A stretch of DNA of 64,000 nucleotides from Leucothrix mucor DSM 2157 (GTDB lineage Bacteria > Pseudomonadota > Gammaproteobacteria > Thiotrichales > Thiotrichaceae), in assembly GCF_000419525.1 (NCBI RefSeq), contig NZ_ATTE01000001.1, positions 2,996,501 through 3,060,500 on the forward strand, read 5' to 3'. The notes under the pieces are model-generated. The model ran no database searches and was not told the DNA's origin. It saw only the letters and a program-made list of their open reading frames with translations. The position numbers and the translations under genes are program-made. Of this stretch, positions 1-7,376 are shown one piece after another (position 1 is the first letter of the stretch; each line of letters opens with the position of its first letter).

Positions 1-140
1 AAGATGTAAACGCACACCTGAAGGAAGGTCAAAAAGTACGTGTTAAGCTGCTAGAGATCGATCGTCAAGGTCGTATGCGCTTGAGCATGAAAGAAGCAAA
101 AGATGCTGATGCAGCGCCAGCTGAGACCGCTGCTGAGTAA
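1..140 (+). CDS. pnp: Polyribonucleotide nucleotidyltransferase, C-terminal end (partial)
   Basis: Only the last 46 codons, in the frame starting at base 3, lie in the window. They encode the end of an S1 RNA-binding domain, with the segments VKLLEIDRQGRMRLSMKEA and an Ala/Glu-rich tail. The pattern D-x-x-x-H-L-x-x-G followed by V-K-x-L-E-x-D-R-Q-G-R-x-R-L-S-x-K-E-A closely matches the C-terminus of PNPase, the 3'-5' phosphorolytic exoribonuclease of the RNA degradosome. Other S1 proteins such as RpsA end differently. A terminator follows at once, so this is the end of its transcription unit. The 5' part is outside the window. Confidence 0.9.
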   Translation, partial: DVNAHLKEGQKVRVKLLEIDRQGRMRLSMKEAKDADAAPAETAAE

Positions 141-183
141 GTTTTCACTACTTAGCACCTGTTCTCACTGAGCATCAGGAAAG

Positions 184-214
184 AAGGTCTCTTTAATCGG
201 AGGCCTTTTTTTTT
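184..214 (+). terminator. Rho-independent terminator after pnp
   Basis: An 8-bp stem, AAGGTCTC paired with GAGGCCTT (one G-U pair), closes an 8-base loop and runs into nine T residues. It lies 44 bases after the pnp stop codon and separates pnp from the downstream sigma-factor operon. Confidence 0.85.
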
Positions 215-309
215 GCATCCATAACGGATTAAACTACGTTAATACTAATAGATAGAACGTTCAGCGAAGGATTGGTTAATAATAGTAACCTCTCTGAAAC
301 TGATTAACC

Positions 310-864
310 ATGGACCTTCTGATGGAAGATAACTTTGCGGCATTACTAAGCCAATGTGCACGACAAGACCAAGCTGCTTTTAAAAAGCTGTATCAAGAAG
401 CATCGCCTAAGCTTTATAGCCTAGCTCTACGCTTGATGCAGAAGCCTGAACTAGCAGAAGACGTGCTACAGGAAGCCTTTATAAAGATCTGGCAAAAAGC
501 CGATAGTTATAATGCCCAAAAAGGTTTGGCCCTAACATGGATGGCAACCATTACCCGTAACAAAGCGCTGGATAAAATGCGCAGCCTGAAATTAAAATCG
601 GCTGAAACAGAAATCCAGTACGAAGGCCTCGACTTTGCTTCGGAAGACCTTGAGCCTGAGCATCAGGAAGGCTTAAGCCAAGAGATGCAACGGTTACGGG
701 AATGCCTGAAGCAGTTACAGCCATCGCAACGGGAATGTATTTTGCTGTCTTATTATTATGGCCATACCCATCAGGAGTTATCCGAAAAACTGAATACCCC
801 GCTCGGAACAGTTAAAGCCTGGATTCGAAGAGGGCTGGAGACACTAAAACCATGTCTGAGTTAA
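310..864 (+). CDS. ECF RNA polymerase sigma factor (SigK-like)
   Basis: This is a 184-residue extracytoplasmic-function sigma factor. Region 2 spans about residues 25-95 and contains LAEDVLQEAFIKIW and WMATITRNKALDKMR, typical for core binding and -10 recognition. Region 4 spans about 130-182 with the helix-turn-helix GHTHQELSEKLNTPLGTVKAW. The sigma gene overlaps the next gene by 13 bases, and that gene encodes an RskA-type membrane anti-sigma factor, so the pair is a classic sigma/anti-sigma unit. The start at 310 is the first ATG; a second in-frame ATG at 322 (MEDNFAAL) is possible because no strong ribosome-binding site distinguishes them. The signal it responds to is not visible. The third operon gene is a lipoprotein, which suggests an envelope role. 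Confidence 0.9.
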   Translation: MDLLMEDNFAALLSQCARQDQAAFKKLYQEASPKLYSLALRLMQKPELAEDVLQEAFIKIWQKADSYNAQKGLALTWMATITRNKALDKMRSLKLKSAETEIQYEGLDFASEDLEPEHQEGLSQEMQRLRECLKQLQPSQRECILLSYYYGHTHQELSEKLNTPLGTVKAWIRRGLETLKPCLS

Positions 865-1577
865 ACCGTTATCAGAATCCGGATGTATTCGAAAAACTTG
901 CCATGTCCTATGCTGCCGGAACACTGCATGGACGGGCGCGAACACGCTTCGAAGCGTTGATGGAGCAGCATTTTTATTTGCAAGCGACTGTCTCTGCTTA
1001 CGAAAGCAAATTTGGTAATTTGGTCGAGCTATTACCCAGCGAAAAACCATCTGACCGCGTTTGGAAAGAAATTGAAGCCAGCATTTTAAGCAGCTTACCC
1101 GCACAGGAAGCCTCTAAGGCCGAGCGTAGCAGTTGGTTTGGCTGGTTAAAGCAAGGCTATGCCTATGCCGCTTTAGCCGTCGTAGTCGCTATTTTGGTGG
1201 TGGTCAACCCACTTTCAACGGGCAGAGACGCGATTGCTTATGCTGCAGTTTTGGAAAGTGCTGATAACACGCCAATGGCGATTACCCGTATCACACAGGA
1301 CGACTTGACGTTATCAGTTGATCTGATGAAGGATATCCCGTTAGAAGACGGCGATGTACTGAAGCTGTGGTGCCGCTCTAAAACAGGTGGCAAACCGGTA
1401 TTTATGGGTGAGCTATCAAAAGGCTCTCGCACCTTGATTAAGATGGATAAAGCAGAGTTTGATCACCTGAAAATGGTTGGCTCGCTGGAAATCACATCTG
1501 AGTCTACCGTAAAAGCCAATGGCCCGCACACTGCGATCCTCAAAGGCAGCCTAACCACTGTCACGGAAAATAAATAA
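852..1577 (+). CDS. Membrane anti-sigma factor, RskA family
   Basis: This 241-residue protein has a cytoplasmic anti-sigma region at its N-terminus (around residues 18-37, YAAGTLHGRARTRFEALM, the usual 'Y-x-x-G-T-L-x-G-x-A-R-x-R-F-E' pattern). One membrane helix lies at about 102-119. The periplasmic domain ends in GPHTAILKGSLT, as in RskA. It should hold the upstream ECF sigma factor inactive at the membrane until a signal triggers release, often by regulated proteolysis. Its ATG lies inside the end of the sigma gene, with GGAG 11 bases upstream, which indicates translational coupling and matched stoichiometry. Confidence 0.88.
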   Translation: MSELNRYQNPDVFEKLAMSYAAGTLHGRARTRFEALMEQHFYLQATVSAYESKFGNLVELLPSEKPSDRVWKEIEASILSSLPAQEASKAERSSWFGWLKQGYAYAALAVVVAILVVVNPLSTGRDAIAYAAVLESADNTPMAITRITQDDLTLSVDLMKDIPLEDGDVLKLWCRSKTGGKPVFMGELSKGSRTLIKMDKAEFDHLKMVGSLEITSESTVKANGPHTAILKGSLTTVTENK

Positions 1578-1590
1578 CAGATTCCTTTTT

Positions 1591-2607
1591 ATGAGTCATT
1601 ACTTTTTAACATGCCTGAGACCTGTGCGCTCAGGCATGATTTTATTTAGCACCCTATTCTTACTGGCTTGCGGCACGGTCGCACACTCCACCTCCTATCG
1701 TGTTTCGATGGAGCCGGATGACCTGAAAAGCTCGCAGTATATGCAACTGAAGCTGGAAGGCAGCTTAGGTATTAGTGGCGCTAAGGTAAATGATTTAGAC
1801 GTGACTGAGTTATCCGACTTAGCTTGGGATGCCGATGAGAAGCTCCTATACGCAATTTCAGACCGTGGATACCTGTACACCATACGCTTGAGCATCAACA
1901 ATAACAAACTGACTAAAGCCGATATCATTTCTGCGACGACGCTTAAGGGTAAGAACAAGCAACCCGTTCGGGGACGTGATCAAGACTCCGAAGGCATGAC
2001 CATCAAAAATGCCAATAACGGACGTGCTGGCGATGCCGAGTTAATTATTTCGTTTGAAGGTAATAGCCGCTTAGTTCGCTACAACACCCGTGGTGATTAC
2101 TTAGGCGAACTCCCCTTACCCAAAAAACTCAGCAATCACCGTAACTTCCGCCACGGCAATAAAATGCTGGAGAGCCTGACAACGCATCCCAAATATGGCC
2201 TGGTTACCGCAGCTGAGTTACCGCTCAAAGCAAACCCAGAAAACCAACAAACACTGTATTCGCAACGTGGGCAAGAGTGGCACTTCCCTCGCCATAAGGC
2301 TGCAGAGAGCTCAGTGACTGCACTGGAAGTATTACCCAATGGTGACATATTAGTATTGGAGCGCGCCTTCTCCGGCATCTTTAGCCCGCTGGTGGTTAGC
2401 CTGCGGCAGGTGATGCTAAACCAATGCGATAAGTTCTCCCACTGCAAAACGCGCGACTTAGCGGTGTTTAATAGTGGTGAAGGTTGGAATATTGATAACT
2501 TTGAAGGCCTAACTCATTTAGGCGGCAATCGCTATTTGATGGTGTCGGATGACAACAAAAATCCATTACAGCAAACCTTGCTAGTGATGTTCGAAATCAC
2601 GCCTTAA
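1591..2607 (+). CDS. Esterase-like activity of phytase family lipoprotein
   Basis: This is a 338-residue secreted protein. The N-terminus carries a hydrophobic segment ending in a lipobox, LLAC, with Cys27 as the predicted lipid attachment site; an alternative start at Met16 would give a more compact signal peptide. The remainder looks like the beta-propeller 'phytase-like esterase' family (PF13449 type), with LSDLAWDADEKLLYAISDRGYLY near residue 75, RDQDSEGM near 130 and NFEGLTHLGGNRYLMVSDDN near the end. The real substrate of this family is poorly defined, so phytase activity should not be assumed. It begins 13 bases after the anti-sigma gene and is probably co-transcribed, making it the likely output or sensor-associated gene of the ECF system. 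Confidence 0.8.
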   Translation: MSHYFLTCLRPVRSGMILFSTLFLLACGTVAHSTSYRVSMEPDDLKSSQYMQLKLEGSLGISGAKVNDLDVTELSDLAWDADEKLLYAISDRGYLYTIRLSINNNKLTKADIISATTLKGKNKQPVRGRDQDSEGMTIKNANNGRAGDAELIISFEGNSRLVRYNTRGDYLGELPLPKKLSNHRNFRHGNKMLESLTTHPKYGLVTAAELPLKANPENQQTLYSQRGQEWHFPRHKAAESSVTALEVLPNGDILVLERAFSGIFSPLVVSLRQVMLNQCDKFSHCKTRDLAVFNSGEGWNIDNFEGLTHLGGNRYLMVSDDNKNPLQQTLLVMFEITP

Positions 2608-2614
2608 ATCGCGC

Positions 2615-3325
2615 TTACTCCTGAGGTGTAGCGCGAGCAATAGCCCAAACGCTCACTCGTGTAACGCCCGCAGCTTTTAATATTCGCGCCAGCTCATTCG
2701 TGGTTGCGGCCGTAGTAACCACATCATCCAGAATTGCGATGTGCGCCGGTAGCGAAGCTCCCTCCTTAACGGCAAACACATCCCGAATATTTTCTATACG
2801 CCGCTCAGCACTCAGCAAGCTTTGCGCTTGCGTACTTCGTGCACGTGTCACGGCTTTGACTAATGGAATATCCAGAGAACGTCGAAGCTCACGATAAATC
2901 TCAAGTGTTTGATTAAAGCCACGCTCACGCAACCGCGCATTATGCAAAGGCACGGGTAAGATGGCATCGGGTAGTGGAACGTTAGATTGTTTTAATTGTT
3001 GAGCCAGTAGGTAACCCAACACTTTGGCATAGCTAAGCTGATGCCCGAATTTCATGCGCTTGATTAGAAAATCAACCGGTGTGGCATAGTGTAAAACGCA
3101 TGTCACCGAATCACTGATTGGTGGGCCTCGCTGACATTTGGAGCAAACCGCTAACGCGGTATTATCCAAGGGTAAGCTGCAACGCTGACACGCGTGCAGC
3201 AACCATGGTAAATCTTGCTGGCAAGCAGTGCATAAAGAAACAGCCGCATCACTTACCGCATCGCACAGTACACAAGAGGGAGCAAACCAATGGGAAAGTC
3301 CCCGAATTAGCGCCCCCTGCTTCAT
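2615..3325 (-). CDS. comF: ComF family phosphoribosyltransferase-like protein
   Basis: This 236-residue protein has a zinc-ribbon-like N-terminus with four CxxC pairs (Cys18/21, 32/35, 46/49 and 61/64), followed by a type I phosphoribosyltransferase fold. The PRPP-binding signature IAILDDVVTTAAT lies near residues 195-207, and RERGFNQTLEI is the conserved ComF helix. ComF/GntX proteins support DNA uptake during natural transformation, and pilins are also present in this genome. The enzymatic activity of the fold is not established. The gene converges on the phytase-like gene with only seven bases between the stop codons and no terminator visible. Confidence 0.88.
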   Translation of the reverse strand: MKQGALIRGLSHWFAPSCVLCDAVSDAAVSLCTACQQDLPWLLHACQRCSLPLDNTALAVCSKCQRGPPISDSVTCVLHYATPVDFLIKRMKFGHQLSYAKVLGYLLAQQLKQSNVPLPDAILPVPLHNARLRERGFNQTLEIYRELRRSLDIPLVKAVTRARSTQAQSLLSAERRIENIRDVFAVKEGASLPAHIAILDDVVTTAATTNELARILKAAGVTRVSVWAIARATPQE

Positions 3326-3355
3326 AGTGCTACCTTATAAATGAACAAACTAAAA

Positions 3356-4777
3356 TTAGAAGCTCAGATTATAGATCATCATATGCACCGCAATACTGGC
3401 AACATAGCCAAGAGCAATGGCCCAAGCCCATTTTAGGTGAGACACAAAAGTATAAATACCACGCGCCTGCCCCATCAAAGCCACACCTGCAGCAGATCCA
3501 ACTGATAATAAGGAACCACCAACACCCGCCGTTAGCGTGACCAGCAACCACTGCCCCGTGCTCAGGTCAGGGTTCATACTCAGTACCGCAAACATCACCG
3601 GGATATTATCGACCACGGCAGACATTACGCCCACCAGAATATTAGCCGTTGTAGCACCTAAAACACCGTATAGCAGGCCAGATACCTGTGCCAGATAGCC
3701 AAGCGCACCCAGACCACCAACACACAAAATAACGCCATAGAAGAACATTAATGTGTCCCACTCCGAGCGCTGCAGTTGGTTGTAAATATCGAAGCGACCA
3801 ATGCGGTTATCTTCAACGGTAGATTTGTGCGTATTCTTCAAGTGATGTCCATACAGTTGTAGCAGACCCAGACCCGTCATCATGCCCAGCATTGGCGGCA
3901 AGTGGAATGTGTTGTGGAAAGTAACGGCAAGGAAGATAGTGAATACAAACAAGCCAAGGACCACAAACGCACCATACTTCAAACGAGTCGGCGTATCTTT
4001 AGGCGCTGGCTGAGCATTCGGCAGGAAGAACGACATAATCACTGCCGGAATCAACCAGTTCACTAATGCAGAAGGTAACAAGCCAAGGAATCCACCGAAG
4101 CTCACTTTACCTGCCTGCCAAACCATCAATGTGGTGATATCACCAAACGGGCTAAATGCACCACCGGCATTGGCTGCCACCACAATATTGATACAAGCTA
4201 ATACCACAAATTGTTTCACTTGAGGGTCTTCGTGAATTACAGCACGTCCGCCAGCGACCGAAATGACCACCGCCGCCATCAACAACGCCGTTGTTAGGTT
4301 ATCCGCTAATGGCGAAATCAGGAATGACATCAAACCCGTCACCCAGAAAATCATTTTCAGTGAATAGCCTTTAGCAACCAACCAGCCGCGCAATGCGTCA
4401 AAAATACCACGCTCTTCCATGGTGTTAATGTAGGTCATTGCCACCAGCAGGAATAACAACAAGTAGGCGTATTCCAGCATATTGTGAGCGAGGAACCCTT
4501 CAACATCCGCTGTGTGTCCGACATTGGCATAAGAGATCGACACGATCACCCAGATGATACCAGCCGCCACGATAACCGGTTTCGATTTTTTCAGGTGAAT
4601 AACATCTTCCAGTATCACGAAAATATAGGCAATCACAAATATTGCAACAGCGAGCCAGCCAAGTGTCGTAGCGGTCAGGTCTTGTGGCTGAACAGTCACT
4701 ACGCTAGAGGCATAAGCTGGCGAAAAAACTGCCAGCATAATCGCTAGGAGTATCGGGATTTTTGGAAGACTAAACAC
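3356..4777 (-). CDS. nhaD: Na+/H+ antiporter NhaD
   Basis: This protein belongs to the NhaD antiporter family of the ion-transporter superfamily and has about a dozen membrane helices, for example ADNLTTALLMAAVVISVAG and DNIPVMFAVLSMNPD. It exchanges cytoplasmic Na+ (or Li+) for external H+, a function common in marine and alkaliphilic bacteria. I chose the GTG at 4777 because it gives a proper signal-like N-terminus (MFSLPKIPILLAIMLAV, then SPAYA) with an AGAG element about 12 bases upstream. The longest open frame starts at 4852, but that extension has no ribosome-binding site and lies close to the divergent moaC. With this start the protein is 473 residues. Confidence 0.9.
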   Translation of the reverse strand: MFSLPKIPILLAIMLAVFSPAYASSVVTVQPQDLTATTLGWLAVAIFVIAYIFVILEDVIHLKKSKPVIVAAGIIWVIVSISYANVGHTADVEGFLAHNMLEYAYLLLFLLVAMTYINTMEERGIFDALRGWLVAKGYSLKMIFWVTGLMSFLISPLADNLTTALLMAAVVISVAGGRAVIHEDPQVKQFVVLACINIVVAANAGGAFSPFGDITTLMVWQAGKVSFGGFLGLLPSALVNWLIPAVIMSFFLPNAQPAPKDTPTRLKYGAFVVLGLFVFTIFLAVTFHNTFHLPPMLGMMTGLGLLQLYGHHLKNTHKSTVEDNRIGRFDIYNQLQRSEWDTLMFFYGVILCVGGLGALGYLAQVSGLLYGVLGATTANILVGVMSAVVDNIPVMFAVLSMNPDLSTGQWLLVTLTAGVGGSLLSVGSAAGVALMGQARGIYTFVSHLKWAWAIALGYVASIAVHMMIYNLSF

Positions 4778-4873
4778 GATAATATTCTCTGTTTGGGTTA
4801 TGCTTAACCATATGATTAAACGCAAAAGACGCGGATTGTAGCACGCACCCACACTGTTTGAGACTTTTTCAAT

Positions 4874-5350
4874 ATGGATAAACTAAGCCACTTTAATACT
4901 CAGGGCGAAGCCCACATGGTCGACGTCGGCGCAAAGTCAGTGACGCACCGCACTGCCGTGAGTATCGGGCGCATAGAAATGCTGGATAGCACACTGGAGC
5001 ACATTCGCTCTGGCAATAATAAAAAAGGTGATGTGTTAGGCGTGGCGCGTATCGCTGGCATTATGGGCGCCAAGCGCACTGCTGACTTAGTCCCTTTATG
5101 CCACCCACTCGCCTTAACTAAAGTTGAGATTGATTTGGTGACGCAGGATGAACCACCCGCCGTCATTTGCACCGCAACGGTTGAAACTCGCGGCCAGACT
5201 GGCGTGGAAATGGAAGCATTAAACGCAGTACAGATTACACTGTTAACGATTTACGATATGTGTAAAGCCGTGGACAAAGGAATGCGAATAGAAGGTGTGC
5301 AGCTATTGGAAAAGCGCGGTGGAAAATCCGGCACATGGCGTGCCGGATAA
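4874..5350 (+). CDS. moaC: Cyclic pyranopterin monophosphate synthase MoaC
   Basis: This 158-residue protein catalyses the rearrangement that yields cyclic pyranopterin monophosphate in molybdenum cofactor biosynthesis, acting on the MoaA product. The family core is clear: [20 protein letters not shown] followed by CHPL (Cys76-His77) and [20 protein letters not shown] and KRGGKSG at the C-terminus. It is standard length. It stands alone here: moaA, moaD and moaE are not in the window. It is transcribed divergently from nhaD and converges on minE with an 8-base gap. Confidence 0.96.
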   Translation: MDKLSHFNTQGEAHMVDVGAKSVTHRTAVSIGRIEMLDSTLEHIRSGNNKKGDVLGVARIAGIMGAKRTADLVPLCHPLALTKVEIDLVTQDEPPAVICTATVETRGQTGVEMEALNAVQITLLTIYDMCKAVDKGMRIEGVQLLEKRGGKSGTWRAG

Positions 5351-5358
5351 ATAGAATC

Positions 5359-5631
5359 TTATTGCTTAACATCCGGTAGGGTGATGTTTAATTCCAATAC
5401 ATCGAAATCATCACCCTGTTCTACCTGGAAATTAACGTCCCGATCACTGACCGACACATATTTACGAATGACCTCAATAATCTCTTCGCGTAATTTAGGC
5501 AGATAATCCGGCCCCTTATGATTGCCCGCACCTTGTGCATGCTCGTGTGCAATCAGAATTTGCAGACGCTCTTTAGCCTGCTTCGCCGTATTTTTCTTGC
5601 GATCCTGACGAAATAAATCAAATAAACCCAT
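5359..5631 (-). CDS. minE: Cell division topological specificity factor MinE
   Basis: This 90-residue protein begins MGLFDLF with an excellent ribosome-binding site (AAGGAGGG, spacer about 4 bases), so the longer open frame reaching 5703 is not used. It stimulates the MinD ATPase and drives pole-to-pole Min oscillation so the division septum forms at mid-cell. The N-terminal membrane/MinD-interacting part includes KERLQILIAHEHAQG, and the C-terminal topological domain includes LREEIIEVIRKYV. It is the last gene of the minC-minD-minE operon, 10 bases after minD. Confidence 0.95.
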   Translation of the reverse strand: MGLFDLFRQDRKKNTAKQAKERLQILIAHEHAQGAGNHKGPDYLPKLREEIIEVIRKYVSVSDRDVNFQVEQGDDFDVLELNITLPDVKQ

Positions 5632-5641
5632 GCGACCCTCC

Positions 5642-6448
5642 TTAGCCGAACAGTTTCTTAAAGAAACCTTTCTTCTTAATATCCATGAATCGGTGCGGAA
5701 CATCCGCTCCTAAGAAGCGTTCGATCGCATCAGAGTACGCCATACCAGCCGTACTAGCTTGATCCAGAATAACCGGTGAGCCGCTATTTGAAGCCTGCAG
5801 CACGCTGCCAGACTCTGGAATAACGCCCAATAACGGGATCGATAAAATCTCAACAATATCGTCTACGCTCAACATATCGCCGCCTTCCACACGCTCCGGT
5901 GAATAGCGGGTGACCAGTAGATGTTCTTTAACTGTCTCACCTTGCTCTGCTTTACGCGAACGGCTTTGTAAAATACCTAAGATACGATCAGAGTCACGCA
6001 CTGAAGAGACTTCAGGGTTTGTCACAACAATCGCTTCATCAGCAAAATACAGCGCCATAAATGCGCCTTTCTCGATACCAGCCGGTGAATCACATACGAT
6101 GTACTCGAAGCCATCAGCTTTCAACTCTTCGATGACGGTCTCAACGCCTTCCTGACTCAGCGCATCTTTATCGCGTGTTTGAGAAGCAGGCAAGATATAC
6201 AGATTCTCAACCCGCTTATCTCTGATCATCGCCTGCTTAAGGGTCGCTTCACCATTGATCACATTGACAAAGTCGTAAACAACGCGGCGCTCAACACCCA
6301 TGATCAGGTCAAGATTACGCAAGCCTACGTCAAAGTCGATAACCGCTGTTTTATGCCCTTTGGCGGCCAAGCCCGTTGCGATCGCTGCGCTGCTAGTTGT
6401 TTTTCCTACACCCCCTTTACCGGAAGTGACAACAATTACCTTGCTCAA
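5642..6448 (-). CDS. minD: Septum site-determining ATPase MinD
   Basis: This 268-residue ParA/MinD-family ATPase has the deviant Walker A motif GKGGVGKTT at residues 10-18 (signature lysine Lys11), the switch region DFDVGLRNLDLIMG and the Walker B-like EYIVCDSPAG. The C-terminal amphipathic membrane-targeting helix is visible as KKKGFFKKLFG. With ATP bound it dimerises on the inner membrane, recruits MinC and is displaced by MinE. It lies between minC and minE in the usual order. Confidence 0.97.
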   Translation of the reverse strand: MSKVIVVTSGKGGVGKTTSSAAIATGLAAKGHKTAVIDFDVGLRNLDLIMGVERRVVYDFVNVINGEATLKQAMIRDKRVENLYILPASQTRDKDALSQEGVETVIEELKADGFEYIVCDSPAGIEKGAFMALYFADEAIVVTNPEVSSVRDSDRILGILQSRSRKAEQGETVKEHLLVTRYSPERVEGGDMLSVDDIVEILSIPLLGVIPESGSVLQASNSGSPVILDQASTAGMAYSDAIERFLGADVPHRFMDIKKKGFFKKLFG

Positions 6449-6545
6449 TATGCTCTCCTAATTATTTTGTAGCGCTGCGCATTTCTATCGCGCAAACACT
6501 CTTATTGCCAAAATATAATAACAAATAACGATTTTCGATTTAGCA

Positions 6546-7310
6546 CTATTCCAGTGCTTCAATTATTAACTTTTCTCCATCTAGGCGGATCATTGCCGGT
6601 TTTCCACGGAGATCTGTATCTCCCTCATCCAACAATTGATAGCGCCCTGCGATGGCGATTAGCTCAGCATCCAGCGAGCGGCAGAAGATACGTGCGGTGA
6701 CATCACCGTGCACACCCGCCAATACCCGACCACGCAATGCGCCATACACGTGGATTGAGCCACTGGCCATGACTTCAGACCCGGCACTGGTATGTGTCAG
6801 CAAAATAGCATCGCCATTTTCAGCAAATACCTGCTGCCCCGAACGCACCGGCTTTTCAATGATCTGACTAATGCGAGGCTCTTCGATCGCCTTTTCTTTA
6901 GCAGCCGCTTTTGCTGCAGTCGCCTCAGCGTCTTCAGTTGGTTCAACCGCTGGCGCTTTTTTAACGCCAGTACGCATGACCGACCATCCGGCTTTGGTCA
7001 CTTGCGCCTGCTGCTCTTCATCCATGCCACGAATACCCACTGGCACAAATGACAAGTCGCTAAGAAGTTTTTTTAACGCTTTCAGATCCAACTTATCCAG
7101 ATCTTCTGCGATATCGGCACAATCCACGACAACCGGGCTGTTCATGAAAAACGCGGGTACTTCGTCGCGTTTTTTCTCAACTTGTTTACCGATTTCAGCC
7201 AAATCTGTACTGTGTAGATGCAATACGTTAAGCATTGACATCTCACCTTTTAATTCCATCACTGCATCGCTCACACTGCGGTCCCTGTGCTCAGTTTCTT
7301 GATCCGCCAT
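6546..7310 (-). CDS. minC: Septum site-determining protein MinC
   Basis: MinC inhibits FtsZ polymerisation away from mid-cell after recruitment by MinD. The N-terminal FtsZ-interacting domain (LNVLHLHSTDLAEIG, PAFFMNSPVVVD) is joined by an Ala/Glu/Lys-rich linker (about residues 120-145) to the C-terminal beta-helix domain, which carries the hallmark SGSIHVYGALRGRVLAGVHG. The start at 7310 (MADQETEH) gives 254 residues. A shorter start at 7256 (MELKGEMS) resembles the E. coli N-terminus, and neither has a strong ribosome-binding site. The first gene of the operon, it is divergent from mfd with 66 bases between the starts. Confidence 0.93.
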   Translation of the reverse strand: MADQETEHRDRSVSDAVMELKGEMSMLNVLHLHSTDLAEIGKQVEKKRDEVPAFFMNSPVVVDCADIAEDLDKLDLKALKKLLSDLSFVPVGIRGMDEEQQAQVTKAGWSVMRTGVKKAPAVEPTEDAEATAAKAAAKEKAIEEPRISQIIEKPVRSGQQVFAENGDAILLTHTSAGSEVMASGSIHVYGALRGRVLAGVHGDVTARIFCRSLDAELIAIAGRYQLLDEGDTDLRGKPAMIRLDGEKLIIEALE

Positions 7311-7376
7311 AATAGCGCATTTAGCGTCGCAACTGACACTAAATCCGAGTACAATCCTCACTTTTCAGTCCCTGCT

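Noticed and set aside
844-1104. Minus-strand open frame of 86 codons
   Set aside because: It lies wholly antisense to the anti-sigma gene and has no family features or ribosome-binding site.
6871-7302. Plus-strand open frame of 143 codons across minC
   Set aside because: It is the antisense of minC, with a Ser/Ala-rich composition from a mirrored frame; minC itself has a clear domain match.
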